DNA of 64,000 nucleotides, from contig NZ_PGFQ01000001.1 of NCBI RefSeq assembly GCF_029870955.1, positions 2,542,001-2,606,000 on the forward strand, read 5' to 3'. How positions within the stretch are numbered: position 1 is the stretch's first letter; each line of letters opens with the position of its first letter. The notes beneath the pieces were generated by a model. It ran no database searches. It was not told the DNA's origin and saw nothing but the letters and a program-made list of their open reading frames with translations. This DNA comes from Sulfitobacter faviae (lineage in GTDB: Bacteria > Pseudomonadota > Alphaproteobacteria > Rhodobacterales > Rhodobacteraceae). This document shows positions 38,527 through 48,475 of the stretch, in pieces. The position numbers were made by a program, and so were the translations under genes.

Positions 38527-39191
38527 TCACGCTGCACCACTGCCCGCAGACCCGCTCGATGCGCACGCTCTGGCTGCTGCATGAGCTGGACGACGTGGAG
38601 TTTCAGGTCAAGATGCATGCCTTCGACCGCAGCCTACGCGACCCGGAATACCTCGTGCTCTCGCCCGCGGGCCGGGTCCCGGCGCTGGAGATCGACGGCG
38701 AGCGCATGTTTGAGACCGGGGCGATCACCCAGTACCTCTGCGAGCGCTACAGCCCCGACCGCATGGGCCGCTCGGTCGGCAGCCCGGACCGCATGGCTTG
38801 GCTGGTCTGGGTGCATTTCGCCGAGACCATCAGCCAGCACACGGCGGCACTCACCCAGCAGCACATCGCCCTGCGCGAGGATCACATGCGCAGCCCCATC
38901 GTGATGAAGCTCGAGGCGGCGCGGATCGGCAAGTGCTACGACGCGCTGGAGGCACGGCTCTCGACGCCGCTGGAGAACCGCGACTACCTGCTGACCTCCG
39001 GCTTTTCGGCTGCCGACATCTCGGTCGGGCAGGCGGTCTACATGGCGCGGCATTTCGTGAAATTGGATGACCACCCCTCGGTCGCGGCGTGGTATGAACG
39101 GATCACGGAGCGCGAGAGCTTCGCGCAGGCGCTGCCCGAGGGGGCGAAGCTCTACGAGAAGGATTTCTACGCGCCATGGCCGATTGAATGA
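38523..39191 (+). CDS. Glutathione S-transferase family protein
   Basis: A 222-residue cytosolic GST. The N-terminal thioredoxin-fold domain starts [20 protein letters not shown], with PAGRVPALEIDGERMFETGAI providing the cis-Pro and glutathione-binding Glu-Thr/Ser region. The helical C-terminal domain has the DYLLTSGFSAADISVGQAVYM N-capping motif. The catalytic residue may be Ser10-Thr10 type or Cys6; it cannot be settled by eye. It is coupled to mccA by a four-base overlap and may protect against reactive enoyl-CoA intermediates, which is an inference. Confidence 0.9.
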   Translation: MITLHHCPQTRSMRTLWLLHELDDVEFQVKMHAFDRSLRDPEYLVLSPAGRVPALEIDGERMFETGAITQYLCERYSPDRMGRSVGSPDRMAWLVWVHFAETISQHTAALTQQHIALREDHMRSPIVMKLEAARIGKCYDALEARLSTPLENRDYLLTSGFSAADISVGQAVYMARHFVKLDDHPSVAAWYERITERESFAQALPEGAKLYEKDFYAPWPIE

Positions 39192-39222
39192 CCATGGCCC
39201 ACACAGGGAAGGAAAACGGCCA

Positions 39223-40077
39223 ATGAGCCTTGGACCATGTGAGATTTTCGAGGTCGGCCCACGGGACGGTCTGCAGAACGAGAAACGCGAGATCCCCGTT
39301 GCCGAGAAGGTCGCGCTGGTGGACAAGCTGAGCCAAGCGGGCTTTGCCCGCATCGAATGCGCCAGTTTCGTCAGCCCCAAGTGGGTGCCGCAGATGGCCG
39401 GTTCGGGCGAGGTGCTGGAGCAGATCTCCCGCGCGGAGGGCGTGCGCTATGCGGCGCTGACACCGAACATGCGCGGCTATGAAGATGCGCTGGCCGCGAA
39501 GGCCGACGAGATCGCCATTTTCGCCTCTGCCTCCGAAGGGTTCAGCCAGAAGAACATCAACGCCAGCATCGACGAGGCTTTCGAGCGTTTCGCCCCCATC
39601 CTTGAGCAGGCCCGGCACGTGGACATTCCCGTGCGCGGTTATGTCTCTTGCGTGGTGGAATGCCCCTATGACGGCAAGGTCGATCCCGGCGACGTAGCCC
39701 GCGTGGCCGACAAGCTCTTTGCGATGGGCTGCTACGAGATTTCCTTGGGCGACACCATCGGCGCGGGCACGCCCGACAGCATCGCGCGGATGCTGCTTTC
39801 GGTGCGCGACGTGGTGCCGGCGGGGCGGCTCGCGGGGCATTACCATGACACCCACGGGCGGGCGATGGCCAATATCGACGCCTCATTGTCGATGGGCCTG
39901 CGGGTCTTCGACGCAGCGGTCGGTGGCTTGGGCGGCTGCCCCTATGCGCCGGGGGCGGCGGGCAATGTCGCCACCGAGGCGGTGAACGAACATCTGACGG
40001 CGCTTGGCTACGACACCGGCGTCGATCAGGCGGTGGTGCTGGAGGCCGCCGAAATGGCACGGGCAATGCGAGGCTGA
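39223..40077 (+). CDS. mvaB: Hydroxymethylglutaryl-CoA lyase
   Basis: A 284-residue TIM-barrel lyase that splits HMG-CoA into acetyl-CoA and acetoacetate, the last step of leucine degradation. VGPRDGLQNEKREIP near residue 9 has the catalytic Arg-Asp, CASFVSPKWVPQMAGSGEVL follows, and the metal ligands are in HYHDTHGRAMAN. The signature loop with active-site Cys is VGGLGGCPYAPGAAGNVATE near residue 234. ATG 39223 is preceded by AAGGAAAACGGCC. The hydratase gene starts one base after its stop. Confidence 0.95.
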   Translation: MSLGPCEIFEVGPRDGLQNEKREIPVAEKVALVDKLSQAGFARIECASFVSPKWVPQMAGSGEVLEQISRAEGVRYAALTPNMRGYEDALAAKADEIAIFASASEGFSQKNINASIDEAFERFAPILEQARHVDIPVRGYVSCVVECPYDGKVDPGDVARVADKLFAMGCYEISLGDTIGAGTPDSIARMLLSVRDVVPAGRLAGHYHDTHGRAMANIDASLSMGLRVFDAAVGGLGGCPYAPGAAGNVATEAVNEHLTALGYDTGVDQAVVLEAAEMARAMRG

Positions 40078-40078
40078 C

Positions 40079-40861
40079 ATGTACGAGACTTTGACGATCG
40101 AAACCGACGCGCGCGGGGTGGCGACGCTCACCCTCAACCGGCCGGAGAAACACAACGCCATGTCGGCGCAGATGCTGGCCGACCTGACCGCGGCGGCGGG
40201 CGAGCTGGCCGAGGATGACGCGGTGCGTGTCGTGGTGCTGACCGGGGCGGGCAAATCCTTCTGCGCCGGCGGCGATCTGGGCTGGATGCGCGACCAGCGC
40301 GACATGGATGCCGAGACACGCTCGGCGGAGGCGGGTAAGCTGGCGACGATGCTGGGCGCGCTCAACGCGCTGCCGAAGCCGGTGATTGGCAAGCTACAGG
40401 GCAATGCCTTCGGCGGCGGCGTCGGCATGGCCTCGGTCTGTGACGTGGCCGTGGGGGTCGATACGTTGAAGATGGGCTTCACCGAGACCCGTCTGGGCAT
40501 CATCCCGGCCACCATCGGGCCCTATGTGCTGGCGCGGATGGGGGAGGGGCGCGCGCGGCGGGTCTTTATGTCCGCGCGTCTGTTCGATGCGGCGGAGGCT
40601 GTCGATCTGGGGCTGTTGGCCCGCGCCGTTCCGGCGGATGAGTTGGACGCGGCCGTCGAGGCCGAGGTCGTGCCTTACCTCTCCTGCGCGCCGGGGGCGG
40701 TGGCAGCGGCCAAGAAGCTGGCGCAAGACTTGGGTGGAATCGCCACGCCCGAGGCGGTGGAAATGTCCATTGATGCCCTCGCGGCGCGTTGGGAAACCGA
40801 TGAGGCCGCCGAGGGAATCGGTGCCTTCTTTGACAAGCGCAAAGCCGCTTGGGTGGTCTAG
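40079..40861 (+). CDS. liuC: Methylglutaconyl-CoA hydratase (enoyl-CoA hydratase family)
   Basis: A 260-residue crotonase-family protein. The oxyanion-hole segments are KSFCAGGDLGWMRDQRDMD (about residues 59-77) and KLQGNAFGGGVGMASVCDVA. The family catalytic Glu lies in FTETRLGIIPATIGPYV, the form seen in methylglutaconyl-CoA hydratases. This step turns 3-methylglutaconyl-CoA into HMG-CoA. The specific assignment rests on operon context as well as sequence: it is the last gene of the liu set, directly after HMG-CoA lyase. A 162-base gap then separates it from nuoA. Confidence 0.9.
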   Translation: MYETLTIETDARGVATLTLNRPEKHNAMSAQMLADLTAAAGELAEDDAVRVVVLTGAGKSFCAGGDLGWMRDQRDMDAETRSAEAGKLATMLGALNALPKPVIGKLQGNAFGGGVGMASVCDVAVGVDTLKMGFTETRLGIIPATIGPYVLARMGEGRARRVFMSARLFDAAEAVDLGLLARAVPADELDAAVEAEVVPYLSCAPGAVAAAKKLAQDLGGIATPEAVEMSIDALAARWETDEAAEGIGAFFDKRKAAWVV

Positions 40862-40893
40862 CTCAAGGCTTTGGCGAAATGGCTCTATTGCGG

Positions 40894-40954
40894 GCCCGTG
40901 GGCGGCATTAACCGGGCTTGGCCCGTTGACCCTACCCACGGGCAGAGTTAAACC
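40894..40954 (+). promoter_or_regulatory. Nested inverted repeats and possible promoter upstream of nuoA
   Basis: GCCCGTGGG (40894-40902) and CCCACGGGC (40935-40943) are perfect complements enclosing a second stem CGGGC/GCCCG (40913-40917 and 40921-40925). The structure could close the liu transcript, though no T-tract follows. TTGACC (40926-40931) with TTAAAC (40948-40953) is a weak candidate nuo promoter overlapping the right arm. Confidence 0.35.
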
Positions 40955-41023
40955 CGTTCCAAGTTTGTCTGCGCGGGCTTTTGGCCTTTGCCTCATGCCG
41001 CGCACCGCGAAAGGAGCATCCCC

Positions 41024-41994
<971 letters not shown>

Positions 41995-42095
41995 GGCAAC
42001 CGCCTGCGCCGCCAGCGGGGCAGGCAGAAGGACAAAGCGCCAAAGGCGCGGGACAGTGAGATGGCGTTGATCGGCGCGTGGAAGGAAGATTTGCG

Positions 42096-42725
42096 ATGAG
42101 CGAACAACTGCAGGAACTTGGGGCCTATATCGAAGCCAAACGCCCCGATTGCGTGCTCGGATGGGATGTCACCAAGGGTGAGTTGAACATGGATGTGGCA
42201 CTCGCCAATGTCGCCGGGCTTGTCGAGTTCCTCAAAGGTGATCCGACCTGCCGCTTCTCGACTTTGGTGGACATCACGGCTGTGGATTATCCGGGCAGGG
42301 CCAAGCGTTTCGACGTGGTTTACCACTTCCTGTCGATGTACCAGAACCAGCGCATCCGCCTGCGCGCCGCCGCGCGGGAGAAGGACATGGTGCCCTCGAT
42401 CACCGGCGTGCACCCCAGTGCCGATTGGTTCGAGCGTGAAGTCTTTGACATGTTCGGCATCCTCTTTTCCGGTCACCCGGATCTGCGCCGCATCCTCACG
42501 GACTATGGTTTCCGCGGGCACCCGCTGCGCAAGGATTTTCCGACCACGGGCTATACCGAGGTGCGCTATGACGAAGGCGCCAAACGTGTGGTCTATGAGC
42601 CTGTGAGCCTCGTTCAGGAATACCGCCAGTTCGACTTCATGTCGCCATGGGAAGGGGCCGATTACATCCTGCCCGGCGATGACAAGTCGGCACCCGACGG
42701 TCATGTGAGCAAGGACGCGAAGTAA
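42096..42725 (+). CDS. nuoC: NADH-quinone oxidoreductase subunit C
   Basis: A 209-residue hydrophilic subunit (30 kDa family). The signature is in [35 protein letters not shown], here broken as ERE-x2-DMFGI and HPDLRRIL, with GHPLRKDFP following. nuoC is a separate gene, not fused to nuoD. ATG 42096 follows GGAAGGAAGA. The stop TAA overlaps the ATG of a small ORF by one base. Confidence 0.95.
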   Translation: MSEQLQELGAYIEAKRPDCVLGWDVTKGELNMDVALANVAGLVEFLKGDPTCRFSTLVDITAVDYPGRAKRFDVVYHFLSMYQNQRIRLRAAAREKDMVPSITGVHPSADWFEREVFDMFGILFSGHPDLRRILTDYGFRGHPLRKDFPTTGYTEVRYDEGAKRVVYEPVSLVQEYRQFDFMSPWEGADYILPGDDKSAPDGHVSKDAK

Positions 42726-42898
42726 TGGGCGGGCTTTGGTGGCTGATCCTCTCGGCGCTGACCGCCATTCCGATGGTCAAACTGCTGCCGTTCTTCGGCA
42801 TCAACAAATACTGGGCGGTGGCCTGTCTGATCCCGCTGGGCACGATCGCCCTGCTGTGGTGGATGGGCATGAAGCTGCAAGAACTGGAGAAACGGTAA
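42725..42898 (+). CDS. 57-residue membrane protein between nuoC and nuoD
   Basis: An ORF of 58 codons fitted exactly between nuoC and nuoD: its ATG overlaps the nuoC stop (TAATG) and its stop overlaps the nuoD ATG (TAATG). The product starts [17 protein letters not shown], contains a polar turn GINKYW, then a second hydrophobic segment (residues 31-48) with WW, and ends in a charged LQELEKR. Two TM helices are likely. The perfect coupling at both ends argues that it is translated and made in step with complex I. I recognise no family. Confidence 0.75.
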   Translation: MGGLWWLILSALTAIPMVKLLPFFGINKYWAVACLIPLGTIALLWWMGMKLQELEKR

Positions 42899-44142
42899 TG
42901 GACGGCGACATTCGCACAAAAGCCTTTGACGACGGGTCGACCGACTTTGAGTCCGGCGAGCAGAAGATTCGCAACTTCAACATCAACTTCGGCCCGCAAC
43001 ACCCTGCCGCACACGGGGTTTTGCGCTTGGTGCTTGAGCTTGACGGTGAGGTGGTAGAGCGTTGCGACCCCCATATCGGCCTGCTGCACCGTGGCACCGA
43101 AAAGCTGATGGAAAGCCGCACCTATCTGCAAAACCTGCCGTATTTCGACCGGCTGGATTACGTGGCCCCGATGAACCAAGAACACGCTTGGTGTCTGGCC
43201 ATCGAAAAGCTGACCGACACGGTGGTGCCGCGCCGTGCTTCGCTGATCCGGGTGCTGTTCTCGGAAATCGGGCGCATTCTGAACCACCTTCTCAACATCA
43301 CCACGCAGGCGCTGGATGTGGGCGCGCTGACGCCGCCGCTCTGGGGCTTTGAAGAGCGTGAGAGCCTGATGATCTTTTACGAGCGGGCCTGCGGCGCGCG
43401 TCTGCACGCGGCGTACTTCCGCCCCGGCGGCGTCCACCAAGACCTGCCGCCGGCGCTGCTGGACGATATCGAAGCTTGGTGCGAACAGTTCCTCAAGAAG
43501 TTCATGGTCGACATCGACGAGCTGCTGACCGAGAACCGCATCTTCAAGCAGCGCAACGTCGACATCGGCATCGTGACCGAGGAGGACATCCTCAACTACG
43601 GCTTCAGCGGTGTGATGGTGCGCGGGTCGGGCTTTGCTTGGGACCTGCGTCGCGCGCAGCCCTATGAATGCTACGACGAATTCGACTTCCAGATCCCCGT
43701 GGGCAAGAACGGCGACTGCTTTGACCGCTACCTCTGCCGGATGGAAGAGATGCGCCAGTCGACCTACATCATCCAGCAAGCGATCGAGAAGCTGCGCGCC
43801 CCCGAAGGGCAGGGCGATGTGCTGGCCCGGGGTAAGATCACCCCGCCGTCGCGCACCGCGATGAAGACCGACATGGAAAGCCTGATCCACCACTTCAAGC
43901 TCTATACCGAAGGGTTCCACGTTCCCAAGGGCGAGGTTTACTGCGCCGTCGAAGCGCCCAAGGGCGAGTTTGGCGTCTACCTTGTGGCCGATGGCTCCAA
44001 CAAACCCTATCGCTCCAAAATCCGCGCGCCGGGCTTCTTGCACTTGCAGGCGATGGACCATGTGGCCAGCGGCCACCAGCTTGCCGATGTGGCCGCGATC
44101 ATCGGCACCATGGACGTCGTCTTTGGAGAGATCGACCGGTGA
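42898..44142 (+). CDS. nuoD: NADH-quinone oxidoreductase subunit D
   Basis: A 414-residue subunit (49 kDa family) forming the quinone pocket with NuoB. Conserved features are [20 protein letters not shown] (the quinone-site His), [15 protein letters not shown], the [17 protein letters not shown] stretch and the C-terminal [10 protein letters not shown]. The first 20 or so residues form a variable lead. Its stop overlaps the ATG of a 26-codon ORF. Confidence 0.96.
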   Translation: MDGDIRTKAFDDGSTDFESGEQKIRNFNINFGPQHPAAHGVLRLVLELDGEVVERCDPHIGLLHRGTEKLMESRTYLQNLPYFDRLDYVAPMNQEHAWCLAIEKLTDTVVPRRASLIRVLFSEIGRILNHLLNITTQALDVGALTPPLWGFEERESLMIFYERACGARLHAAYFRPGGVHQDLPPALLDDIEAWCEQFLKKFMVDIDELLTENRIFKQRNVDIGIVTEEDILNYGFSGVMVRGSGFAWDLRRAQPYECYDEFDFQIPVGKNGDCFDRYLCRMEEMRQSTYIIQQAIEKLRAPEGQGDVLARGKITPPSRTAMKTDMESLIHHFKLYTEGFHVPKGEVYCAVEAPKGEFGVYLVADGSNKPYRSKIRAPGFLHLQAMDHVASGHQLADVAAIIGTMDVVFGEIDR

Positions 44143-44222
44143 TGCCGCTGGCGTCACCTCGTTTTGAAGAAATTTACGCCGGGGGCATCATTGGCCTCCG
44201 CCTGACCATAGGTTCGAACTAA
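44142..44222 (+). CDS. 26-residue ORF bridging nuoD and nuoE
   Basis: A short ORF begins on the A of the nuoD stop (TGATG) and ends with a TAA whose last base starts the nuoE ATG (TAATG). The product starts [15 protein letters not shown] and ends in TIGSN. It may be a real micropeptide or a coupling leader that carries ribosomes from nuoD to nuoE. With only 26 codons, chance is possible; it has no recognised homology. Confidence 0.35.
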   Translation: MPLASPRFEEIYAGGIIGLRLTIGSN

Positions 44223-45373
44223 TGCTCCGCCGTCTACACCCTGACCAGCCCGACAGTTTTGCCTTCACGCCCGCCAACCAAGAATGGGCCGAAGCGCAGA
44301 TCACCAAATACCCCGAAGGCCGTCAGGCCAGCGCGATCATCCCACTGTTGTGGCGCGCGCAGGAGCAAGAGGGCTGGTTGACCCGCCCGGCGATCGAACA
44401 TGTCTCGGAGATGCTGGGCATGGCCTATATCCGGGGCCTAGAAGTGGCGACATTCTACTTCATGTTCCAGCTGCAACCCGTTGGTTCCGTGGCACATATC
44501 CAAGTTTGCGGCACCACCTCCTGCATGATCTGCGGGGCCGAGGATCTGGTCGCCGTCTGCAAAGAGCGTATCGCCGCCAAGCCGCATGAGTTGTCGGCGG
44601 ATGGGCGTTTTTCCTGGGAAGAGGTCGAATGCCTCGGCGCCTGTTCCAACGCCCCCATGGCGCAGATCGGCAAGGACTATTACGAAGACCTGACCACCGC
44701 GCGGCTGAACGAAATTCTTGATGAGTTGAGCGAGGGGCGCGTGCCCGTGCCTGGGCCTCAGAACGGGCGCTATGCCTCTGAGCCTCTGGGCGGGTTGACC
44801 AGCCTCACGGATCACGAAAGCGGGCGCACGCAGTATAACGCCAGCGCGCAAGCGGCGGTCGATATCGGCGATACGGTCAAGCGCATCGACGGCACCGAGG
44901 TGCCGCTGCTGACCCCATGGCAGCGCAAGCCCGACGCGCCGCAGCCTGAAACCGTGGAAGAGGTCGAAGCCGAAGAGCCGCGTCCCGCCGAGGGCGAAAG
45001 CGCCGACAAGACCGGCATCACGGAGCAGGAGGCCGAGGCCGCCTCGAAAAGCAAGCCGCGTTCCAAGCGCGACCCCGCGGGTGAAACCGTCGATGCCGCC
45101 GAGGCCGAGACCGACACCCCCGCGACGCCCGGCCAAAAGCCCGCGCAGTTGGACGGCCCGCGTGAGGGCGAGGCGGATGATCTGAAAAAGATCAAAGGCG
45201 TCGGTCCGAAGCTGGAGCAGATGCTTAACGGCATGGGCTTTTACCACTTTGATCAGATCGCCCAATGGGGCCCTGAGGAGGTCGCTTGGGTCGACCAGAA
45301 CCTCGAAGGGTTCAAAGGCCGCGTCAGCCGCGACAATTGGGTAGAGCAGGCCGCGCGCCTCGCAGAAGAATAA
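44222..45373 (+). CDS. nuoE: NADH-quinone oxidoreductase subunit E with C-terminal helix-hairpin-helix extension
   Basis: A 383-residue protein, more than twice the usual NuoE length (about 170). Residues 1-170 are the thioredoxin-like [2Fe-2S] subunit with ligands C96, C101, C137 and C141. Residues 175-230 are a conserved-looking spacer, 230-308 a Glu/Ala/Pro-rich linker, and 310-383 a helix-hairpin-helix-like domain ([17 protein letters not shown], then YHFDQIAQW and [15 protein letters not shown]). The same domain type is predicted as an H3TH fold like that of flap endonucleases, but no nuclease residues are evident. The next gene carries a paralogous copy. Confidence 0.92.
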   Translation: MLRRLHPDQPDSFAFTPANQEWAEAQITKYPEGRQASAIIPLLWRAQEQEGWLTRPAIEHVSEMLGMAYIRGLEVATFYFMFQLQPVGSVAHIQVCGTTSCMICGAEDLVAVCKERIAAKPHELSADGRFSWEEVECLGACSNAPMAQIGKDYYEDLTTARLNEILDELSEGRVPVPGPQNGRYASEPLGGLTSLTDHESGRTQYNASAQAAVDIGDTVKRIDGTEVPLLTPWQRKPDAPQPETVEEVEAEEPRPAEGESADKTGITEQEAEAASKSKPRSKRDPAGETVDAAEAETDTPATPGQKPAQLDGPREGEADDLKKIKGVGPKLEQMLNGMGFYHFDQIAQWGPEEVAWVDQNLEGFKGRVSRDNWVEQAARLAEE

Positions 45374-45465
45374 GACGGAGATTAACAACGGGCCAAGGAC
45401 GGCACCCACACCACCCCGCAGAGCCATAAGCCGCATCGCCCGCATCAAGGGAGAGAAGGACAGTC

Positions 45466-46338
45466 ATGACGGATATTTCGGAACGAGAAGCCTGCACCAA
45501 GCGCTGCTGGTGGCTGGGTGCCGGTGTCGGTTTGCTGGTGGCATTCCTGTTGCTCGCTTTCGGCATCTGGGGTCTGTTGATGTCCATTATGGCCGGTGTG
45601 CTGGTGGCGGTGATTGTGGGCTATCTGGCGATGACCCTGCTGTGCAAAGACGCGCCAGCCGCCGCACCGCAAGACAACACCCGCAGCGCGGCAGCAGCAT
45701 CGGTTGCAGCGGCACCGACAGCATCGGACAGCGTCTCGCCAGCGGTGGACACGGTCCCTGCCGGTGACGCAGGCATCGGGGCTGCGCGAAAGGCCAGCGC
45801 GCCGGTTGAGCCTGTGGCAGAGACACCGCCGAATGCGCCCGTGGCCGATACGGCTGCCGTTGAGGCCGCGCCGGATGATGTTGCCGTGGCCGAAGTGGCG
45901 GGCGAGGAAGAGCCCGTCGGAACCTCCGAGGAAACAACGCCGACGCCGCCCTTGGCTGACACAGCCGCCGTCGAAGCCACCCCGGAACAGGTTGTCGAAG
46001 CCGAAGAAGCGCCCGCGGTGGTGACCACCCCGGAAGAGACCGTCGAAACCACGCCCAAAGGGGCGACAGGCGGCGCATCGACCGATGGCAAACCCGCGCT
46101 GCTGGACGCACCGCGTGCGGGCGGGGCGGATGACCTCAAGCGGATCGGCGGCATCGGGCCGAAGCTGGAACAGACGCTGAATGAATTGGGCATCTTCCAT
46201 TTCGACCAGATTGCGGCACTTGAGGGAGAAGAGATCGACTGGGTCGATTCCCGTCTGCGTTTCAAGGGCCGTATCCGGCGCGACGATTGGATCGGTCAGG
46301 CCAAGGCACTTGCCAGTGGCGGCAAGGCCGAGGGCTGA
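45466..46338 (+). CDS. Two-TM protein with acidic linker and HhH domain paralogous to the NuoE tail
   Basis: A 290-residue protein. Residues 15-36 and 38-58 are hydrophobic (two TM helices). Residues 60-212 form a long low-complexity Ala/Glu/Pro/Thr linker with repeats such as ADTAAVEA. Residues 213-290 are an HhH-like domain (DDLKRIGGIGPKLEQTL, IFHFDQIAAL, FKGRIRRDDWIGQA) colinear with the NuoE tail. It follows nuoE after 92 bases with a strong RBS (GGGAGAGAAGG). It could tether or scaffold the NADH module at the membrane through HhH-HhH or HhH-partner contact; this is inference. Confidence 0.8.
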   Translation: MTDISEREACTKRCWWLGAGVGLLVAFLLLAFGIWGLLMSIMAGVLVAVIVGYLAMTLLCKDAPAAAPQDNTRSAAAASVAAAPTASDSVSPAVDTVPAGDAGIGAARKASAPVEPVAETPPNAPVADTAAVEAAPDDVAVAEVAGEEEPVGTSEETTPTPPLADTAAVEATPEQVVEAEEAPAVVTTPEETVETTPKGATGGASTDGKPALLDAPRAGGADDLKRIGGIGPKLEQTLNELGIFHFDQIAALEGEEIDWVDSRLRFKGRIRRDDWIGQAKALASGGKAEG

Positions 46339-46356
46339 TCGGGGTAAGAGAGAGAC

Positions 46357-46590
46357 ATGAGCGAAGCCGAAGACAGAGCGCTTGCCCGCAAGGGCCGCAC
46401 CGCAGGGCTGGTCATTGCCGTGACCATGTGCTTGTGGCTGGCCATGCAATGGGCCGGCCCGGCGCTTGGCCTGCCGGGGCGTTATGCGCTGCTCTTCGAC
46501 TTTGCTGCACTGGCCGCGCTTTTCTGGGCGATGGTCGTGATATATCAAATGTGGCAGGCCCGCCGGGCCAGCCGTGAGAACCAAAGGTAG
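46357..46590 (+). CDS. DUF5337 family small membrane protein
   Basis: A 77-residue protein with a basic N-terminus ([13 protein letters not shown]), two TM helices (about residues 16-34 and 43-64) and a basic C-terminal tail ([11 protein letters not shown]). It matches what I know as DUF5337, a family found in Rhodobacterales nuo operons. It sits five bases before nuoF. An accessory role in complex I is suggested by position only. Confidence 0.8.
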   Translation: MSEAEDRALARKGRTAGLVIAVTMCLWLAMQWAGPALGLPGRYALLFDFAALAALFWAMVVIYQMWQARRASRENQR

Positions 46591-46595
46591 GCATC

Positions 46596-47890
46596 ATGCT
46601 TCAGGACAAAGACCGCATTTTTACCAACATCTACGGCATGCATGACCGCACCCTGAAAGGCGCGCAGGCGCGCGGCCATTGGGATGGCACCGCCGGGATC
46701 ATTCAAAAGGGCCGCGACTGGATCGTCGACCAGATGAAAGCTTCTGGCCTGCGGGGCCGGGGCGGGGCGGGCTTCCCCACGGGGCTCAAGTGGTCCTTCA
46801 TGCCGAAGGAAAGCGATGGCCGCCCGGCATACCTTGTGGTCAACGCCGACGAATCCGAGCCGGGCACCTGCAAGGACCGCGAGATCATGCGCCACGATCC
46901 GCATACGCTGATCGAAGGTTGCCTGATCGCCTCTTTCGCGATGAACGCACATACTTGCTACATCTACCTGCGCGGCGAGTATATCCGCGAGCGCGAAGCC
47001 CTGCAGGCCGCGATTGATGAAGCCTATGAGGCTGGTCTGGTGGGCAAGAACGCCTCTGGCTCGGGCTGGGACTTCGACATCTACCTGCACCACGGTGCCG
47101 GCGCCTATATCTGCGGCGAGGAAACCGCGCTGCTGGAAAGCCTCGAAGGCAAGAAGGGCATGCCACGGATGAAGCCGCCGTTCCCGGCGGGCGCGGGCCT
47201 TTACGGTTGCCCGACCACGGTGAATAACGTCGAATCCATCGCCGTGGTGCCGACGATTCTGCGCCGTGGCCCTGAGTGGTTCGCGGGCTTTGGCCGCGCC
47301 AATAACGCGGGCACCAAGCTCTTTGCGATCTCGGGTCACGTCAACAACCCCTGCGTCGTCGAAGAGGCGATGTCGATCTCCTTTGAAGAGCTGATCGAGA
47401 CCCATTGCGGCGGCATTCGCGGCGGCTGGGACAACCTCAAGGCGGTGATCCCCGGCGGGTCGTCGGTGCCGCTGATCCCGGCAAGGACATGCGCGACGCG
47501 ATCATGGATTTCGATTACCTGCGCGAGCAGCGTTCGGGCCTCGGCACCGCGGCGGTGATCGTGATGGACAACTCCACCGACGTGATCAAGGCGATCTGGC
47601 GGCTGTCGAAGTTCTACAAACACGAAAGCTGCGGCCAGTGCACGCCCTGCCGCGAAGGCACCGGTTGGATGATGCGGGTGATGGACCGTCTGGTCTCGGG
47701 CGATGCCGAGCCGGAAGAGATCGACATGCTGCTCGACGTGACCAAACAGGTCGAAGGCCACACGATCTGCGCGCTCGGCGATGCGGCGGCTTGGCCGATC
47801 CAAGGTCTGATCCGCCACTTCCGTGATGAGATCGAAGATCGGATCAAACACAAGCGCACGGGCCGCGTCAGCGCGGTCGCGGCAGAGTGA
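46596..47890 (+). CDS. nuoF: NADH-quinone oxidoreductase subunit F (one-base deletion)
   Basis: The NADH-oxidising subunit with FMN and cluster N3. FMN and NADH sites are visible in [19 protein letters not shown] and [16 protein letters not shown] with [20 protein letters not shown]. The frame breaks after [23 protein letters not shown] continues in the next frame with the 4Fe-4S ligands [16 protein letters not shown] and [13 protein letters not shown]. Restoring one G at 47481-47482 gives LIPGKDM and 431 residues, a standard length. The break separates the two halves of an essential active site, so an error is far more likely than a split gene. Confidence 0.95.
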
Positions 47891-48028
47891 AACCCTGCGC
47901 GGCGGCGGGCCTCACCGGCTTGACGCGTGACGCAGGAGCGGCGATAGCGGGCGCGCGTCAGGCGCGTCTGTCCACAACAGGCGCGGGGCGATCGGCAAGG
48001 CCGGGCCATGGCGCAGCGGAGTAGGTCT

Positions 48029-48355
48029 ATGAAATATGCTTTGACGGTTCTGACGCTCAGCGCCCTGCTGGCGGGCTGCGCCAACGATGGCGAGCGGATT
48101 GCCTTTGACGGGCAGTATTTCAACACCAAACTGCGCAAGGTCGACGGCCAGCGGGATGTCTTTCAGGTAACGGTCAAGGACGCCGGCAAATCCATCGACG
48201 GCGCCCGCGCGGCGGCGCGCTATGAAGCGGTGAAATACTGTGTCGGCCACTACGGCAACTCGAAGATCGACTGGACCTTTGGCCCCGATGCCCCGGCGAG
48301 CGCGCTGCGGTTCGATGGCGGGGCGCTGACCTTTCAGGGGCGCTGCCCCCAGTGA
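48029..48355 (+). CDS. Small lipoprotein in the nuo operon
   Basis: A 108-residue predicted lipoprotein: MKYALTVLTLSALLAGC is a signal peptide with lipobox LAGC (Cys 17). The mature part has FDGQYFNTKLRKVDGQRDVFQVTVKDAGKS and two further Cys residues (VKYCVGHYG and a final FQGRCPQ), probably a disulfide. ATG 48029 has GGAG upstream; an in-frame ATG at 48008 would disrupt the signal. Between nuoF and the DUF5333 gene. No function is known to me. Confidence 0.8.
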   Translation: MKYALTVLTLSALLAGCANDGERIAFDGQYFNTKLRKVDGQRDVFQVTVKDAGKSIDGARAAARYEAVKYCVGHYGNSKIDWTFGPDAPASALRFDGGALTFQGRCPQ

Positions 48356-48397
48356 TCGCATCGGCGACATATCGCGGGCCTGCGGACCTTGGGGGCG

Positions 48398-48455
48398 GTG
48401 ATATTGAATATCACGGCCTGCAATCTCCATCTGTCAGACGGGCCCTTCCGGCCCG
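48398..48455 (+). promoter_or_regulatory. Perfect AT-rich palindrome and a G/C stem before the DUF5333 gene
   Basis: GTGATATT-G-AATATCAC (48398-48414) is a perfect 17-base palindrome; CGGGCC-CTTCC-GGCCCG (48439-48455) is a second stem. Both lie in the 120-base gap before the DUF5333 gene (RBS AAGGAG). The first could be an operator or a processing stem inside the operon. Confidence 0.45.
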
Positions 48456-48475
48456 CTGCATGAAGGAGAATTGAT

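Noticed and set aside
41995..42095. A small ORF between nuoB and nuoC
   Set aside because: The gap holds two short stems but no ORF with a fitting start and RBS, unlike the nuoC-nuoD and nuoJ-nuoK gaps.
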